A DNA stretch of 64,000 nt, taken from the NCBI GenBank assembly GCA_945861785.1, contig CAMAWD010000002.1:1-64000 (forward strand), in the 5' to 3' direction. The DNA is from Rhodoferax sp. OV413. Its GTDB lineage: Bacteria > Pseudomonadota > Gammaproteobacteria > Burkholderiales > Burkholderiaceae_C. The notes beneath the pieces were generated by a model. That model ran no database searches, was not told the DNA's origin, and saw only the letters and a list, made by a program, of their open reading frames with translations. Numbering within the stretch: the first letter of the stretch is position 1; each line of letters opens with the position of its first letter. Positions 37,049 to 45,695 of this stretch are shown piece by piece. Both the position numbers and the translations under genes were made by a program.

Positions 37049-38314
37049 CTACCCCGGAATCCGCACCGGCAACTGCGTATACCCGCGCACAAACGCCGAA
37101 CGCACCCGCGTCGGCTCTCCCATGATCTCGATCACCGGGAAGCGCGGGAGCATCTCTTCCCACAGGATCTTGAGTTGCATTTCGGCCAGGCGGTTGCCCA
37201 CGCAGCGGTGGATGCCAAAACCGAAGGACAAATGCTGGCGCGGGCGGGCGCGGTCGATGATGAATTCGTTCGCCCGGTCGATCGCGTCTTCATCGCGGTT
37301 GCCCGACAGGTACCACATGGCGATCTTGTCGCCCTTTTTGATCTGCTTGCCCCCCAGTTCGCTGTCGGCCACGGCGGTGCGCCGCATGAAGGCCAGCGGC
37401 GTTTGCCAGCGGATGATCTCGGGCACCATGCTCTCGATCAGGGCCGGGTTGGCGCGCAACTTGGCGAACTGGTCCGGGTTCTGGCTCAGCGCCAGCAAGC
37501 CGCCAGTCATGGAATTGCGGGTGGTGTCGTTGCCGCCAACGATCAGCAGCACCAGGTTGCCCATGAATTCCATCGGGTTCATGTTGCGGGTGGCCGCCCC
37601 ATGGGCGAGCATCGACACCAGGTCGGTCTTCGGCGGCGCGTTGACACGTTCGTTCCACAACTTGGTGAAGTAGGCCAGCATCTTGCCCAGCTCGGCCATG
37701 CGTTCCTGCGGGCCGAGGGCGTCGGGATTGGTGAGCTTGTTCATGGTGGCCACGCCGGACCACCAGGTCAGCAGGCGCCGGTCTTCGAGCGGAAAGTCGA
37801 ACAAGGTGGCCAACATCAGGGTTGTGAGCTCGATCGATACCTTGTCGACCCAGTCGAAGGTTTCGTTGCGCGGCAACTCGTCGAGCACCTTGCGGGTGCG
37901 CTCCCGGATGACCGCTTCCAGCTGCGCCAGGTTGCCCGGCGCGACGATCGGGCTGACCGCCTTGCGCTGGTCGTCGTGTTGTGGCTGGTCCATGGCGATG
38001 AACATAGGCAGCTGTTCACCTGGTGGCGGGTCCATCAGCGTGATGCCGCCACGGGTCCAGTCGGACGAATAGATGCCGTGGTGGGTGTCCACATGCATGA
38101 TGTCCTGGTACTTCGTCACGGACCAGTAGTCGCCAAAAACCGGGCTGTGTGACTTGTGCACCGGGTCATCGCGGCGCAGCCGCTCCAGGTAGTGCCCGAC
38201 CGTGTCGTCGACAAACAACTGCGCGTTGCTCGGGTCGATCTGGTCCAGGGGCATGGTCTGCGCGGTGTGGCGGGCGGCGGCTGCAAGTGCTTCGCTGGCT
38301 GTAGAGGTGTGCAT
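37049..38314 (-). CDS. Cytochrome P450, CYP153-like fatty acid/alkane hydroxylase
   Basis: Heme monooxygenase of 421 residues. The I-helix oxygen-activation motif is GGNDTTRNS, followed by the ExxR pair in PEIIRWQTPLAFMRR. The heme loop is SFGFGIHRCVGNRLAE with the ligand cysteine at about residue 371. The segment FIAMDQPQHDDQRKAVSPIVAP is characteristic of CYP153, enzymes that hydroxylate the terminal carbon of alkanes and fatty acids. The start at MHTSTASEAL follows the ferredoxin gene by 35 bases. A dedicated reductase is not adjacent. Confidence 0.85.
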   Translation of the reverse strand: MHTSTASEALAAAARHTAQTMPLDQIDPSNAQLFVDDTVGHYLERLRRDDPVHKSHSPVFGDYWSVTKYQDIMHVDTHHGIYSSDWTRGGITLMDPPPGEQLPMFIAMDQPQHDDQRKAVSPIVAPGNLAQLEAVIRERTRKVLDELPRNETFDWVDKVSIELTTLMLATLFDFPLEDRRLLTWWSGVATMNKLTNPDALGPQERMAELGKMLAYFTKLWNERVNAPPKTDLVSMLAHGAATRNMNPMEFMGNLVLLIVGGNDTTRNSMTGGLLALSQNPDQFAKLRANPALIESMVPEIIRWQTPLAFMRRTAVADSELGGKQIKKGDKIAMWYLSGNRDEDAIDRANEFIIDRARPRQHLSFGFGIHRCVGNRLAEMQLKILWEEMLPRFPVIEIMGEPTRVRSAFVRGYTQLPVRIPG

Positions 38315-38349
38315 GGTGAACCCTTGTTGACGGATGCGAGGCCGACGCT

Positions 38350-38670
38350 TCAGTGCTGGCCTTCGGGCATGCTGACCACCAGCCCATCGAGCGCGTCGGT
38401 GATCTGGATCTGGCACGCCAGGCGCGAGTTGGCCTGGGTCACGGCGGCAAAGTTAAGCATGTCTTCTTCCATGGTCGTACGGCTGCCGGTGCGCGATTCC
38501 CAGGCAGCATCCACGTAGACATGGCAGGTTGCACAGGCACATTGGCCGCCGCAGTCCGCGTCGATGCCAGGGACGTTGTTGTCGATGGCCGCACGCATCA
38601 GCGACAGGCCCACGGTGCCTTCAACCGTATGGCGCTTGCCGTTGTGTTCGATGAAGATGACTTGGGGCAT
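38350..38670 (-). CDS. 2Fe-2S ferredoxin, adrenodoxin/putidaredoxin type
   Basis: 106-residue electron carrier. Cluster ligands are cysteines 40, 46, 49 and 86 (CGGQCACATC and LACQI), the C-x5-C-x2-C...C spacing of P450 redox partners. Directly upstream of the P450 gene on the same strand, it almost certainly donates electrons to it. Confidence 0.9.
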   Translation of the reverse strand: MPQVIFIEHNGKRHTVEGTVGLSLMRAAIDNNVPGIDADCGGQCACATCHVYVDAAWESRTGSRTTMEEDMLNFAAVTQANSRLACQIQITDALDGLVVSMPEGQH

Positions 38671-38709
38671 GGCGCTGTTCCAATAGAAGGGTGGAGGGGG
38701 TAAAAGATG

Positions 38710-40857
38710 TCAGTGGACAGGCTGGTGCTGGCGGATCGATTGCTGCACGGCGTCGGTCACCACAAAACCGGCGCCGAACTTGCGCGCCAGTTCGTCGGCC
38801 CGGCGCAGGAACGCGTCGATGCCCATGCCGTAGATGAATTGCATCGCCCCGCCAGTCCAGGCCGGGAAGCCGATGCCGAAAATCGAACCGATGTTGGCAT
38901 CGTGTACGGTTGTCAACACGCCTTCGTTCAGGCAGCGCGCGGTCTCGATGGCCTGGCGGTAGAGTATTCGATCTTTGACTTCCGTGATGTCCCAGGCCAC
39001 CTGTGGTTTCTCGAACAGGGACTTGAGTTCGGGCCACAAGGTCTTCCTTGCGCCCTTTTCGGCCGGATAGTCGTAGAAGCCGCCACCGCCCGCACGTCCG
39101 GGGCGCTTGAATTCCTTCACCATGCGCTCCACCAGCAGCTGGCCTGGTCGGGCGTCATAGGTCTTGCCCTCAGCCGCGAAGTCGGCGCGGGTCTGGTCGA
39201 GCACATGCACGCTGAGCGACAGGGAGGTCTCGTCGATCACCGCCAGCGGGCCGACCGGCATGCCGCACTGGATGCCGGCGTTTTCGATCACCGGCGCCGG
39301 GATGCCTTCGCTGAGCATGGTCGTGCCCTCGGTCACGAAGGTGCCGAAGGTGCGGCTGGTGTAGAACCCCCGCGAGTCGTTGACCACGATCGGGATCTTG
39401 CCCAGTGCCTGCACGTAGTCGTAGGCGCGCGCCACGGTTTCGTCGTCGGTCTGCTTGCCCCGGATGATCTCCACCAGCTTCATCTTGTCGACCGGGCTGA
39501 AAAAGTGGATACCAATGAACTTGTCCGGGTGCGCACTGGCCGTGGCCAGGCCGCTGATCGGCAGCGTGGAGGTGTTGCTGGCAAAGAATCCGCCGGGCGC
39601 GAGTTTCGGTTCGGCTTCTTTGGTGACGCTGGCCTTGAGGGCCCGCTGCTCGAACACCGCCTCGATGATCAGGTCGCAACCCTGCAGGTCAGCCATGTCC
39701 GCGGTCGGTGTGATTCGCGCCAGAAGCTCGGTCTGGTCGTACGGGCTCATACGGCCCTTGTCGACACGCGGCTGCGTGATCTTGAGGCTGTAGGCCTTGC
39801 CCTTCTCCGCGCGGGGGAGGTCGACGTCCTTGAGCACAGTGGTGATGCCGCGGCTGGCCTGCACATAGGCGATGCCGGCACCCATCATGCCGGCACCCAG
39901 CACGCCGACTTTTGAGGGCTTGTAGCGCGGGATGCCCTTGGGCCGGGATTGCCCGGACTTGATCGCGTTCAGGTTGAAGAAGAACGTGTTGATCATGTTC
40001 TTCGCCACCGGGCTCACGATCAGCCGGGCCAGGTAACGCGATTCGATACGCAGCGCGGTGTCGTAGTCGACCAGGGAGCCTTCCACCATCGCTGCCAAGG
40101 CGTACTCCGGCGCCGGGTAGAGGCCGCGCGAGTTCTTCTTGATCATGGCCGGCGCCACGGCCAGGCCGGCCTTGACCTGCGGGCTGGTGGCGCCGCCGCC
40201 CGGGATCTTGTAGTTCTTCTCGTCCCACGGCTGCACGGCCTGGGGATGGGCATCGATCCAGGCCAGCGCCTTGTCGCGCAACTGGCTGGGGTCAGGCACC
40301 AGTTCGTGCACCAGGCCCAACTCCAGCGCTTCGCGCGGGCCGAACAACTTGCTCTCGAGCAGGTACGGCTGGGCGCCCATCAGGCCCAGCAGGCGGGTCA
40401 TCTTGGTGATGCCGGTGGCCCCCGGGATCAGGCCCAGGGTGACTTCGGGGAATCCGAACTGGACCTTGCGGTCATCGACCGCGATACGGCAGTGCGCGAC
40501 CAGCGCGAGCTCGAAGCCGCCACCGAGCGCCGTGCCGTTGAGGCAGGCAACCACCGGTTTGCCCAGGGTTTCCAGGGTGCGAAAGTTCTTCTTGGTCTGC
40601 TCAATGTCGCGGAACACTGCCGGTGCATCGGAGGCAGTCAGGCGCATCGTGCTCTTGAGGTCGGCGCCGGCAAAAAAAGTGCTCTTGTTCGACGCCAGGA
40701 TGATGCCGCGAATGGACTCCTTGTCCTGCACGACCCGCGCTGTGACTTCGGTCAGGTCCTGGTGCCAGTCCCGGCACATGGTGTTGACCGGCGAGCCGGG
40801 TTCATCAAAGGTGATGGTGGCAATGCCGTTGGCGAGTTCGTACTGGATTGTTTTCAT
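38710..40857 (-). CDS. Bifunctional enoyl-CoA hydratase / 3-hydroxyacyl-CoA dehydrogenase (FadB/FadJ type)
   Basis: 715-residue multifunctional beta-oxidation alpha subunit. The N-terminal crotonase domain has FFAGADLKS and GTALGGGFELALVAHCRIA. The NAD-binding domain begins near residue 315 with VGVLGAGMMGAGIAY and contains ASNTSTLPIS and HFFSPVDKMKLVEII. The C-terminal 3-hydroxyacyl-CoA dehydrogenase domains follow. Length is normal. Thirteen bases separate its start from the thiolase stop, so it is the second gene of the thiolase-FadB pair. Confidence 0.93.
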   Translation of the reverse strand: MKTIQYELANGIATITFDEPGSPVNTMCRDWHQDLTEVTARVVQDKESIRGIILASNKSTFFAGADLKSTMRLTASDAPAVFRDIEQTKKNFRTLETLGKPVVACLNGTALGGGFELALVAHCRIAVDDRKVQFGFPEVTLGLIPGATGITKMTRLLGLMGAQPYLLESKLFGPREALELGLVHELVPDPSQLRDKALAWIDAHPQAVQPWDEKNYKIPGGGATSPQVKAGLAVAPAMIKKNSRGLYPAPEYALAAMVEGSLVDYDTALRIESRYLARLIVSPVAKNMINTFFFNLNAIKSGQSRPKGIPRYKPSKVGVLGAGMMGAGIAYVQASRGITTVLKDVDLPRAEKGKAYSLKITQPRVDKGRMSPYDQTELLARITPTADMADLQGCDLIIEAVFEQRALKASVTKEAEPKLAPGGFFASNTSTLPISGLATASAHPDKFIGIHFFSPVDKMKLVEIIRGKQTDDETVARAYDYVQALGKIPIVVNDSRGFYTSRTFGTFVTEGTTMLSEGIPAPVIENAGIQCGMPVGPLAVIDETSLSLSVHVLDQTRADFAAEGKTYDARPGQLLVERMVKEFKRPGRAGGGGFYDYPAEKGARKTLWPELKSLFEKPQVAWDITEVKDRILYRQAIETARCLNEGVLTTVHDANIGSIFGIGFPAWTGGAMQFIYGMGIDAFLRRADELARKFGAGFVVTDAVQQSIRQHQPVH

Positions 40858-40870
40858 GGATCAGCCGGGG

Positions 40871-42076
40871 TCAGATGCGCTCGACGATGGTGGCAATGCC
40901 CATGCCGCCGCCGACACACAGGGTGGCCATGCCGAAACGCAAGCCGCGGCGATGCAACTCGTCGATCAGGGTGTTGAGGATCATGGCGCCGGTGGCCCCC
41001 AGCGGGTGGCCCATCGCGATGGCGCCACCGTTCACGTTGACCTTCTCGTGGGGCACGCCCATTTCCTTCATGAACCGCATCGGCACCACCGCAAAAGCCT
41101 CGTTGACCTCGAACAGGTCGATCTGGTCGATGGTCATGCCGGCCTTGGCGAGCGCCTTGCGCGCCGCCGGCATCGGGCCGGTGAGCATGATGGTGGGGTC
41201 CGCCCCGCTGAGCGCGGCTGCCACGATGCGCGCACGCGGCGTGAAACCGTGGGTGCGGCCCGCGGCTTCGGAGCCGATCAGCACGGCGGCGGCGCCGTCC
41301 ACGATACCGGAGGAATTGCCGGCATGGTGCACATGGTGGATGCGCTCGACTTGCGGGTAACGCGTCAGGGCGACCTGGTCGAAACCCATGGCGCCCATCG
41401 CCTCGAACGCCGGCTTGAGCGCGGCCAGGCCCTGCAGCGTGGTGTGCGGCTTGATGAATTCGTCGTGGTCGAGGATGACCTGGTCGAGGAAATCCTTGAC
41501 CGGCACCAAGGAGCCGGCGAAAAAGCCGCCTTCGCGGGCGCGGGCCGCGCGTTTTTGGCTCTCAAGCGCGAAAGCATCGACGTCGTCGCGGGTGAAGCCC
41601 TCGATGGTGGCGATCAGGTCGGCGCCAATGCCCTGGGGCACGAACGCGGTGGCACTGTTGGTTTCGGGGTCGTGCGCCCAGGCGCCGCCGTCGGAGCCGA
41701 TTGGCACGCGGCTCATGCTCTCGACACCACCGGCGACGACCAGATCCTCCCAGCCGGAGCGCACCTTCTGCGCCGCCATGTTCACGGCCTCCAGGCCGGA
41801 GGCGCAAAAACGGTTGAGTTGCACCCCGGAGCAGCGGAAATCCCAGCCGGCCTTGAGCGCGGCCACCTTGGCAATGACCGAGCCCTGCTCGCCGGAAGGT
41901 GACACCACGCCCATGACCACGTCGTCGACCTGGCCGGTGTCGAAGTCGTTGCGCCGTTGGAGTTCGGTGAGCACGCCGGCCAGCAGGGTGACCGGTTTGA
42001 CCTCGTACAGGCTGCCGTCCTTCTTGCCTTTGCCGCGTGGCGTGCGGATGGCGTCGAACACAAAGGCTTCTGTCAT
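40871..42076 (-). CDS. Acetyl-CoA C-acyltransferase (thiolase)
   Basis: 401-residue thiolase completing beta-oxidation. The nucleophilic cysteine lies in [15 protein letters not shown] (about residue 90), with [15 protein letters not shown] and the second catalytic cysteine in [14 protein letters not shown] about eight bases before the ATG at 42076 supports the start. It forms with the downstream FadB-like gene the alpha/beta subunits of a trifunctional-like complex. Confidence 0.93.
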   Translation of the reverse strand: MTEAFVFDAIRTPRGKGKKDGSLYEVKPVTLLAGVLTELQRRNDFDTGQVDDVVMGVVSPSGEQGSVIAKVAALKAGWDFRCSGVQLNRFCASGLEAVNMAAQKVRSGWEDLVVAGGVESMSRVPIGSDGGAWAHDPETNSATAFVPQGIGADLIATIEGFTRDDVDAFALESQKRAARAREGGFFAGSLVPVKDFLDQVILDHDEFIKPHTTLQGLAALKPAFEAMGAMGFDQVALTRYPQVERIHHVHHAGNSSGIVDGAAAVLIGSEAAGRTHGFTPRARIVAAALSGADPTIMLTGPMPAARKALAKAGMTIDQIDLFEVNEAFAVVPMRFMKEMGVPHEKVNVNGGAIAMGHPLGATGAMILNTLIDELHRRGLRFGMATLCVGGGMGIATIVERI

Positions 42077-42104
42077 GTCGGTGTCTCCCGAAAAGATGAA
42101 AATA

Positions 42105-42127
42105 TCGAAACGAGTATATTCATTCGA
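42105..42127. promoter_or_regulatory. Candidate operator TCGAA-N13-TTCGA between divergent beta-oxidation genes
   Basis: Five-base perfect inverted arms with an AT-rich spacer lie in the 122-base gap between the divergent thiolase and acyl-CoA dehydrogenase starts. The position fits a fatty-acid-responsive repressor site, but no regulator family can be matched. Confidence 0.35.
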
Positions 42128-42198
42128 CCCTTGCGTGGCTACCGATGCTGTCACCTAGGAGCAACCCCCGTCAGAACTCCACCAAGCAACAGAACACC

Positions 42199-43362
42199 AT
42201 GATCGAGCGCACCCTGTTCACCCCCGACCACGAAGCCTTTCGAGACAGCTACCGGCGCTTCTCCGACAAGGAGATCGCACCCCACCACGAGGCCTGGGAG
42301 GAGCAGGGATATGTGGACCGCGAGGTCTGGCGCAAGGCCGGCGCCAACGGTTTCCTGTGCATGACCATGCCCGAGGAGTACGGCGGCGCTGGCGCCGACC
42401 GCCTTTATTCTGTGGTCGAGATGGAGGTCAATGCCAGAGGCGGCTATTCGGGTATCGGCTTCGGGCTGCACAACAACATCGTCGCGCCCTACATCGAGCG
42501 TTACGGTACCCACGAGCAGAAGCTCAAGTACCTGCCGCCCATGGCGCGTGGCGAGATCATCGGCGCAATCGCGATGAGTGAACCCGCCGCCGGGTCCGAC
42601 CTGCAGGGCATCAAGGCGACCGCCATCCGGCAAGTCGATGGCAGCTTTCTGCTCAACGGCAGCAAGACCTTCATCACCAATGGCTGGCACTCCGACCTGG
42701 TGATCGTGGTCGCCAAGACCGATCCGGCCGGCGGGGCCAAAGGCATCAGCCTGTTGCTGGTCGAACGCGGCATGCCGGGCTTCGAAAAAGGCAAGCGGCT
42801 CAAGAAGCTCGGCCTGAAGGCGCAAGATACATCAGAGCTGTTCTTCGACAATGTGCGCGTGCCGGCCGAGAACCTGCTGGGCGGCGCGGCCATGGAAGGC
42901 AAGGGTTTTGTGTGCCTGATGCAGGAGCTGCCCTGGGAACGGATGCAAATTGCCATTGGTGCGGCCACCGCGTCGCAGGCGGCGATCGACCGCACCGTGG
43001 CCTACGTCAAGGAGCGCAAGGTCTTCGGCACCACGGTGGGTGCGTTCCAGAACACGCGTTTCAAGCTGGCCGAACTGCAGACCGAGGTGCAGATCGCCCG
43101 CGTGTTCGTCGACAAATGCCTGGAGCTGGTGCTGAGCGGCACACTCGATACAGCAACCGCAAGCATGGCCAAGTTATGGTGCAGCGAGTTGCAGTGCAAG
43201 GTGATGGACGAATGCCTGCAGCTTTTCGGCGGTTACGGCTACATGTGGGAATACCCGATTGCGCGCGCTTATGCAGATGCGCGCGTCCAGCGCATCTACG
43301 GCGGCACCAACGAGATCATGAAAGAAGTCATCACCCGTTCGATGGGTTTGACCGGCAAATAG
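42199..43362 (+). CDS. Acyl-CoA dehydrogenase
   Basis: FAD-dependent enzyme for the first step of beta-oxidation. The 387-residue protein has AIAMSEPAAGSDLQGIKATA and the FITNG flavin-binding region. The C-terminal catalytic loop is QLFGGYGYMWEYPIARAYADARVQRIYGGTNEIMKE with the catalytic glutamate. Divergent from the thiolase gene; start at MIERTLFTPDHE matches the family. Substrate chain length is not decidable. Confidence 0.93.
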   Translation: MIERTLFTPDHEAFRDSYRRFSDKEIAPHHEAWEEQGYVDREVWRKAGANGFLCMTMPEEYGGAGADRLYSVVEMEVNARGGYSGIGFGLHNNIVAPYIERYGTHEQKLKYLPPMARGEIIGAIAMSEPAAGSDLQGIKATAIRQVDGSFLLNGSKTFITNGWHSDLVIVVAKTDPAGGAKGISLLLVERGMPGFEKGKRLKKLGLKAQDTSELFFDNVRVPAENLLGGAAMEGKGFVCLMQELPWERMQIAIGAATASQAAIDRTVAYVKERKVFGTTVGAFQNTRFKLAELQTEVQIARVFVDKCLELVLSGTLDTATASMAKLWCSELQCKVMDECLQLFGGYGYMWEYPIARAYADARVQRIYGGTNEIMKEVITRSMGLTGK

Positions 43363-43393
43363 CGCGCCTGCGATTCCCGACGCCGGCCTGGCG

Positions 43394-43771
43394 TCACCAG
43401 CTCAACGGGTCGATGCGGATACGGTCGACGATGAATGGCCCGGGGTAGACCAACACCTGGCGCAGCCCCGGGTAATACGCGTCGGGCCGGTTGAGCAGTG
43501 GCAGACAAGCCAAAGCTGCGATCGTCACCCGCATGTCGTCGGTGATGGCGAGGCCCGCACAACCGAGGAACGGTTTCTCTGCAAGGAAGACCTGGACATG
43601 CTGCTTTAGTTGCAGTTGCAGGTCGGCCGGCAGGCGCGCCAGGTAAGGCACCCGACGTTGGAGGACATGGCGCCAGGCCTGGGGAAACGGCCGTGCCCGC
43701 ACGCGTTTGCGGCGTTTCCGCAGCCACCAGGGATGCGCCAGCAGCGCCAGCGCGAACAGAGTGCTTCTCAT
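43394..43771 (-). pseudogene. Truncated MtfA-family (M90) peptidase fragment
   Basis: 125 residues that match only the N-terminal part of MtfA-type zinc peptidases, with the recognisable patterns LQLKQHVQVFLAEKPFLGCA, IAALACLPLL and RQVLVYPGPFIVDRIRID. The protein then ends, so the HEFAH/HEVAH zinc motif and the rest of the catalytic domain are absent. Intact homologues are about 260-270 residues. The stop lies 31 bases from the end of the acyl-CoA dehydrogenase gene, so a rearrangement joined this locus to the lipid cluster. A functional product is unlikely. Confidence 0.72.
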
Positions 43772-43829
43772 TTGCTCGGGGTTTGGCTACACTGGTTGCT
43801 CCCGCTGGCGCAGTCAACCAGGAGTTTGT

Positions 43830-44258
43830 ATGAAGCCCGTCAACGAACTGCTCAAGAAGCGTGATTCCCGATTGTTCCGGGTAGCGCCGGACGTGGTGGT
43901 CTTCGACGCCCTCCAATTGCTGGCCGACTACGGTGTCGGCGCGATGGTGGTGATGGAGCAGGACCGGCTCGTAGGGGTGTTCTCCGAACGTGACTACACC
44001 CGCAAGGTTGCGCTGCAAGGGCGCAATTCGCGCGACACGGCAGTGGCGGACATCATGACCCGTGACGTGGTGTCGGTAACACCCGGCACCGGCACGCGCA
44101 CCTGCATGACCCTGATGAGCCAGAAAAAGATCCGGCACCTGCCGGTGGTCGAAGCTGGCACCGTGCTGGGCATGATCTCGATCCGCGACATCATGGACGA
44201 CATCATCGCCGACCACGAGCAGACGATCTCCCAGTTGCAGAGCTACATCACCAGTTGA
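43830..44258 (+). CDS. Two-CBS-domain protein
   Basis: 142-residue protein made almost entirely of two CBS motifs (about residues 8-65 and 75-130), with GAMVVMEQDRLVGVFSERDY and KIRHLPVVEAGTVLGMISIRDIM. CBS pairs bind adenosyl ligands such as AMP or SAM and act as energy sensors. GGAG five to six bases upstream of the ATG gives a good start. No partner gene is obvious. Confidence 0.85.
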   Translation: MKPVNELLKKRDSRLFRVAPDVVVFDALQLLADYGVGAMVVMEQDRLVGVFSERDYTRKVALQGRNSRDTAVADIMTRDVVSVTPGTGTRTCMTLMSQKKIRHLPVVEAGTVLGMISIRDIMDDIIADHEQTISQLQSYITS

Positions 44259-44291
44259 TGCTCCGCCAGCCACCAGGCCGGTGGCTGCATG

Positions 44292-45020
44292 TCAAGCGGT
44301 GCGCCAACCAGGCTGGTCGCGGTCGAGCAGCCGTTTGATGGAAGCCATGAACAGTTCACTCTGCTGGCGCTCGACCTGTGCCTGTGCTGCCGTCATGCGA
44401 CACACCGCTTCAGGAACAGTGCGCAAGGGCAGCCCACCCGCGGCCTGTGTGGCCAGTGTCTGGTGCATGCAGGCGCGCTCCAGGTAATACAGGTCGTCGA
44501 AGGCCCAGGCCATGTTGGAGCCGAGCACGGTGACGCCGTGGTTGGCCATGAACAGGATGTCGCACCCTCCCACGCTGCGCGCAATCCGCTCGCCCTCGGC
44601 GGCGTCCAACGCCACACCGGCGTAGGTATCGTCATACGCGACCCGGCCCCAAAAGCGCAAAGCGTTCTGGTGGCACCAGTGAAGGCGCCCGCCCTCCACC
44701 AGCGTCAGGGCGGTCGCGTACGGCATGTGGGTATGCAGGATGACCTTGGCATGCGGATTGAGCCGGTGTATCCAGGAATGGATGAAAAATGCACTGGGCT
44801 CCAATGGATGGCGACCCTCCAGCACCTCGCCCTGGCCGTTGATCAGCAGCATGTCGGCGGTGTTCACCTCGCTCCAGTGCAGGCCTTGCGGGTTGATCAG
44901 GTAGCGGTCGGGGCCGACTTCGATCGAAAAGTGGTTGCAGACACCTTCATTGAGCCCCAGGTGGGCGGCCCAGCGCAAGGCGGCGGTGAGGTCTTCGCGG
45001 GCTTTTGGATGGTCGTTCAT
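44292..45020 (-). CDS. Class II aldolase/adducin family protein
   Basis: 242-residue zinc-dependent aldolase-like protein. The metal-binding histidines lie in HTHMPYATALTL, with ANHGVTVLGSNM near the C-terminal half, and the N-terminal domain contains GVCNHFSIEV. Members of the family act as L-fuculose-phosphate aldolase or ribulose-phosphate epimerase, but substrate cannot be read here. The start at MNDHPKARED is preferred over an upstream frame. It is convergent with the CBS gene. Confidence 0.85.
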   Translation of the reverse strand: MNDHPKAREDLTAALRWAAHLGLNEGVCNHFSIEVGPDRYLINPQGLHWSEVNTADMLLINGQGEVLEGRHPLEPSAFFIHSWIHRLNPHAKVILHTHMPYATALTLVEGGRLHWCHQNALRFWGRVAYDDTYAGVALDAAEGERIARSVGGCDILFMANHGVTVLGSNMAWAFDDLYYLERACMHQTLATQAAGGLPLRTVPEAVCRMTAAQAQVERQQSELFMASIKRLLDRDQPGWRTA

Positions 45021-45160
45021 GCCCACATCGTACACATGCAGCGCGCGGCGGTTCTTGCACCATGCGCCAAGGCTGCCTTCCTGCCTGTTGCCGGACCTCC
45101 AAACCACGGTTGGCAAACCGGCCCCGGTGCAATGCCATGAAACCCTTGCCCAGACATTGA

Positions 45161-45172
45161 TTGCCTAGGCAA
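45161..45172. promoter_or_regulatory. Perfect palindrome TTGCCTAGGCAA, likely MarR operator
   Basis: A 12-base perfect palindrome ending 13 bases before the marR ATG at 45186. MarR dimers typically bind TTGC/GCAA-type palindromes and repress their own operon, so autoregulation of the efflux operon is likely. Confidence 0.6.
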
Positions 45173-45185
45173 GTAAACTTTGCCC

Positions 45186-45695
45186 ATGAAGCCACGACGA
45201 GCCGAAAAGTCCCCCCAGGTGGCGAGCGCCGGGTTTTATGTGCCGGGGGAATTCAGACCGGACCAGAGCGTGGGCTACCTGATGCGCAACGTCATCGGGT
45301 CGATCCGCGAACGGGCCAACACCCGGCTGGCGGTCCATGACCTGACCTACGTGCAATGGCTGCCACTGTACAAACTGGCCATGCAGCAGGGCAACACCGT
45401 GGCGAGCCTGGCGCGCGAACTCGAGATCGATGCAGGCGCCATGACACGCTCGATGGACCGTCTGGAGGCCAAAGGCCTGGTGCGCCGCGAGCGCTCCACA
45501 TCGGACCGGCGCGTGGTGTTTCTGGTGCTGACCGCCGAGGGCCGCAAGGTGGCGCGCAAAGTACCGGCGGTCCTGTCCGAGGTCCTGAACGGGCACTTGC
45601 AGGGGTTCAGCAACGAGGAGTGGCAGTTGTTGCTGCAGTTTCTGAACCGCATGCTGGCCAACGGGCAGGGCCTGCGTGAGGCTGCAACCGGATGA
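45186..45695 (+). CDS. MarR family transcriptional regulator
   Basis: 169-residue winged-helix repressor. The recognition helix region is VASLARELEIDAGAMTRSMDRLEAKGLVRR and the wing is RRERSTSDRRVVFLVLTAEGR, standard for MarR. It starts the efflux operon and overlaps the outer membrane factor gene by four bases. A TTG at 45180 is an alternative start. The palindrome immediately upstream suggests autorepression released by drug or aromatic ligands. Confidence 0.92.
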   Translation: MKPRRAEKSPQVASAGFYVPGEFRPDQSVGYLMRNVIGSIRERANTRLAVHDLTYVQWLPLYKLAMQQGNTVASLARELEIDAGAMTRSMDRLEAKGLVRRERSTSDRRVVFLVLTAEGRKVARKVPAVLSEVLNGHLQGFSNEEWQLLLQFLNRMLANGQGLREAATG

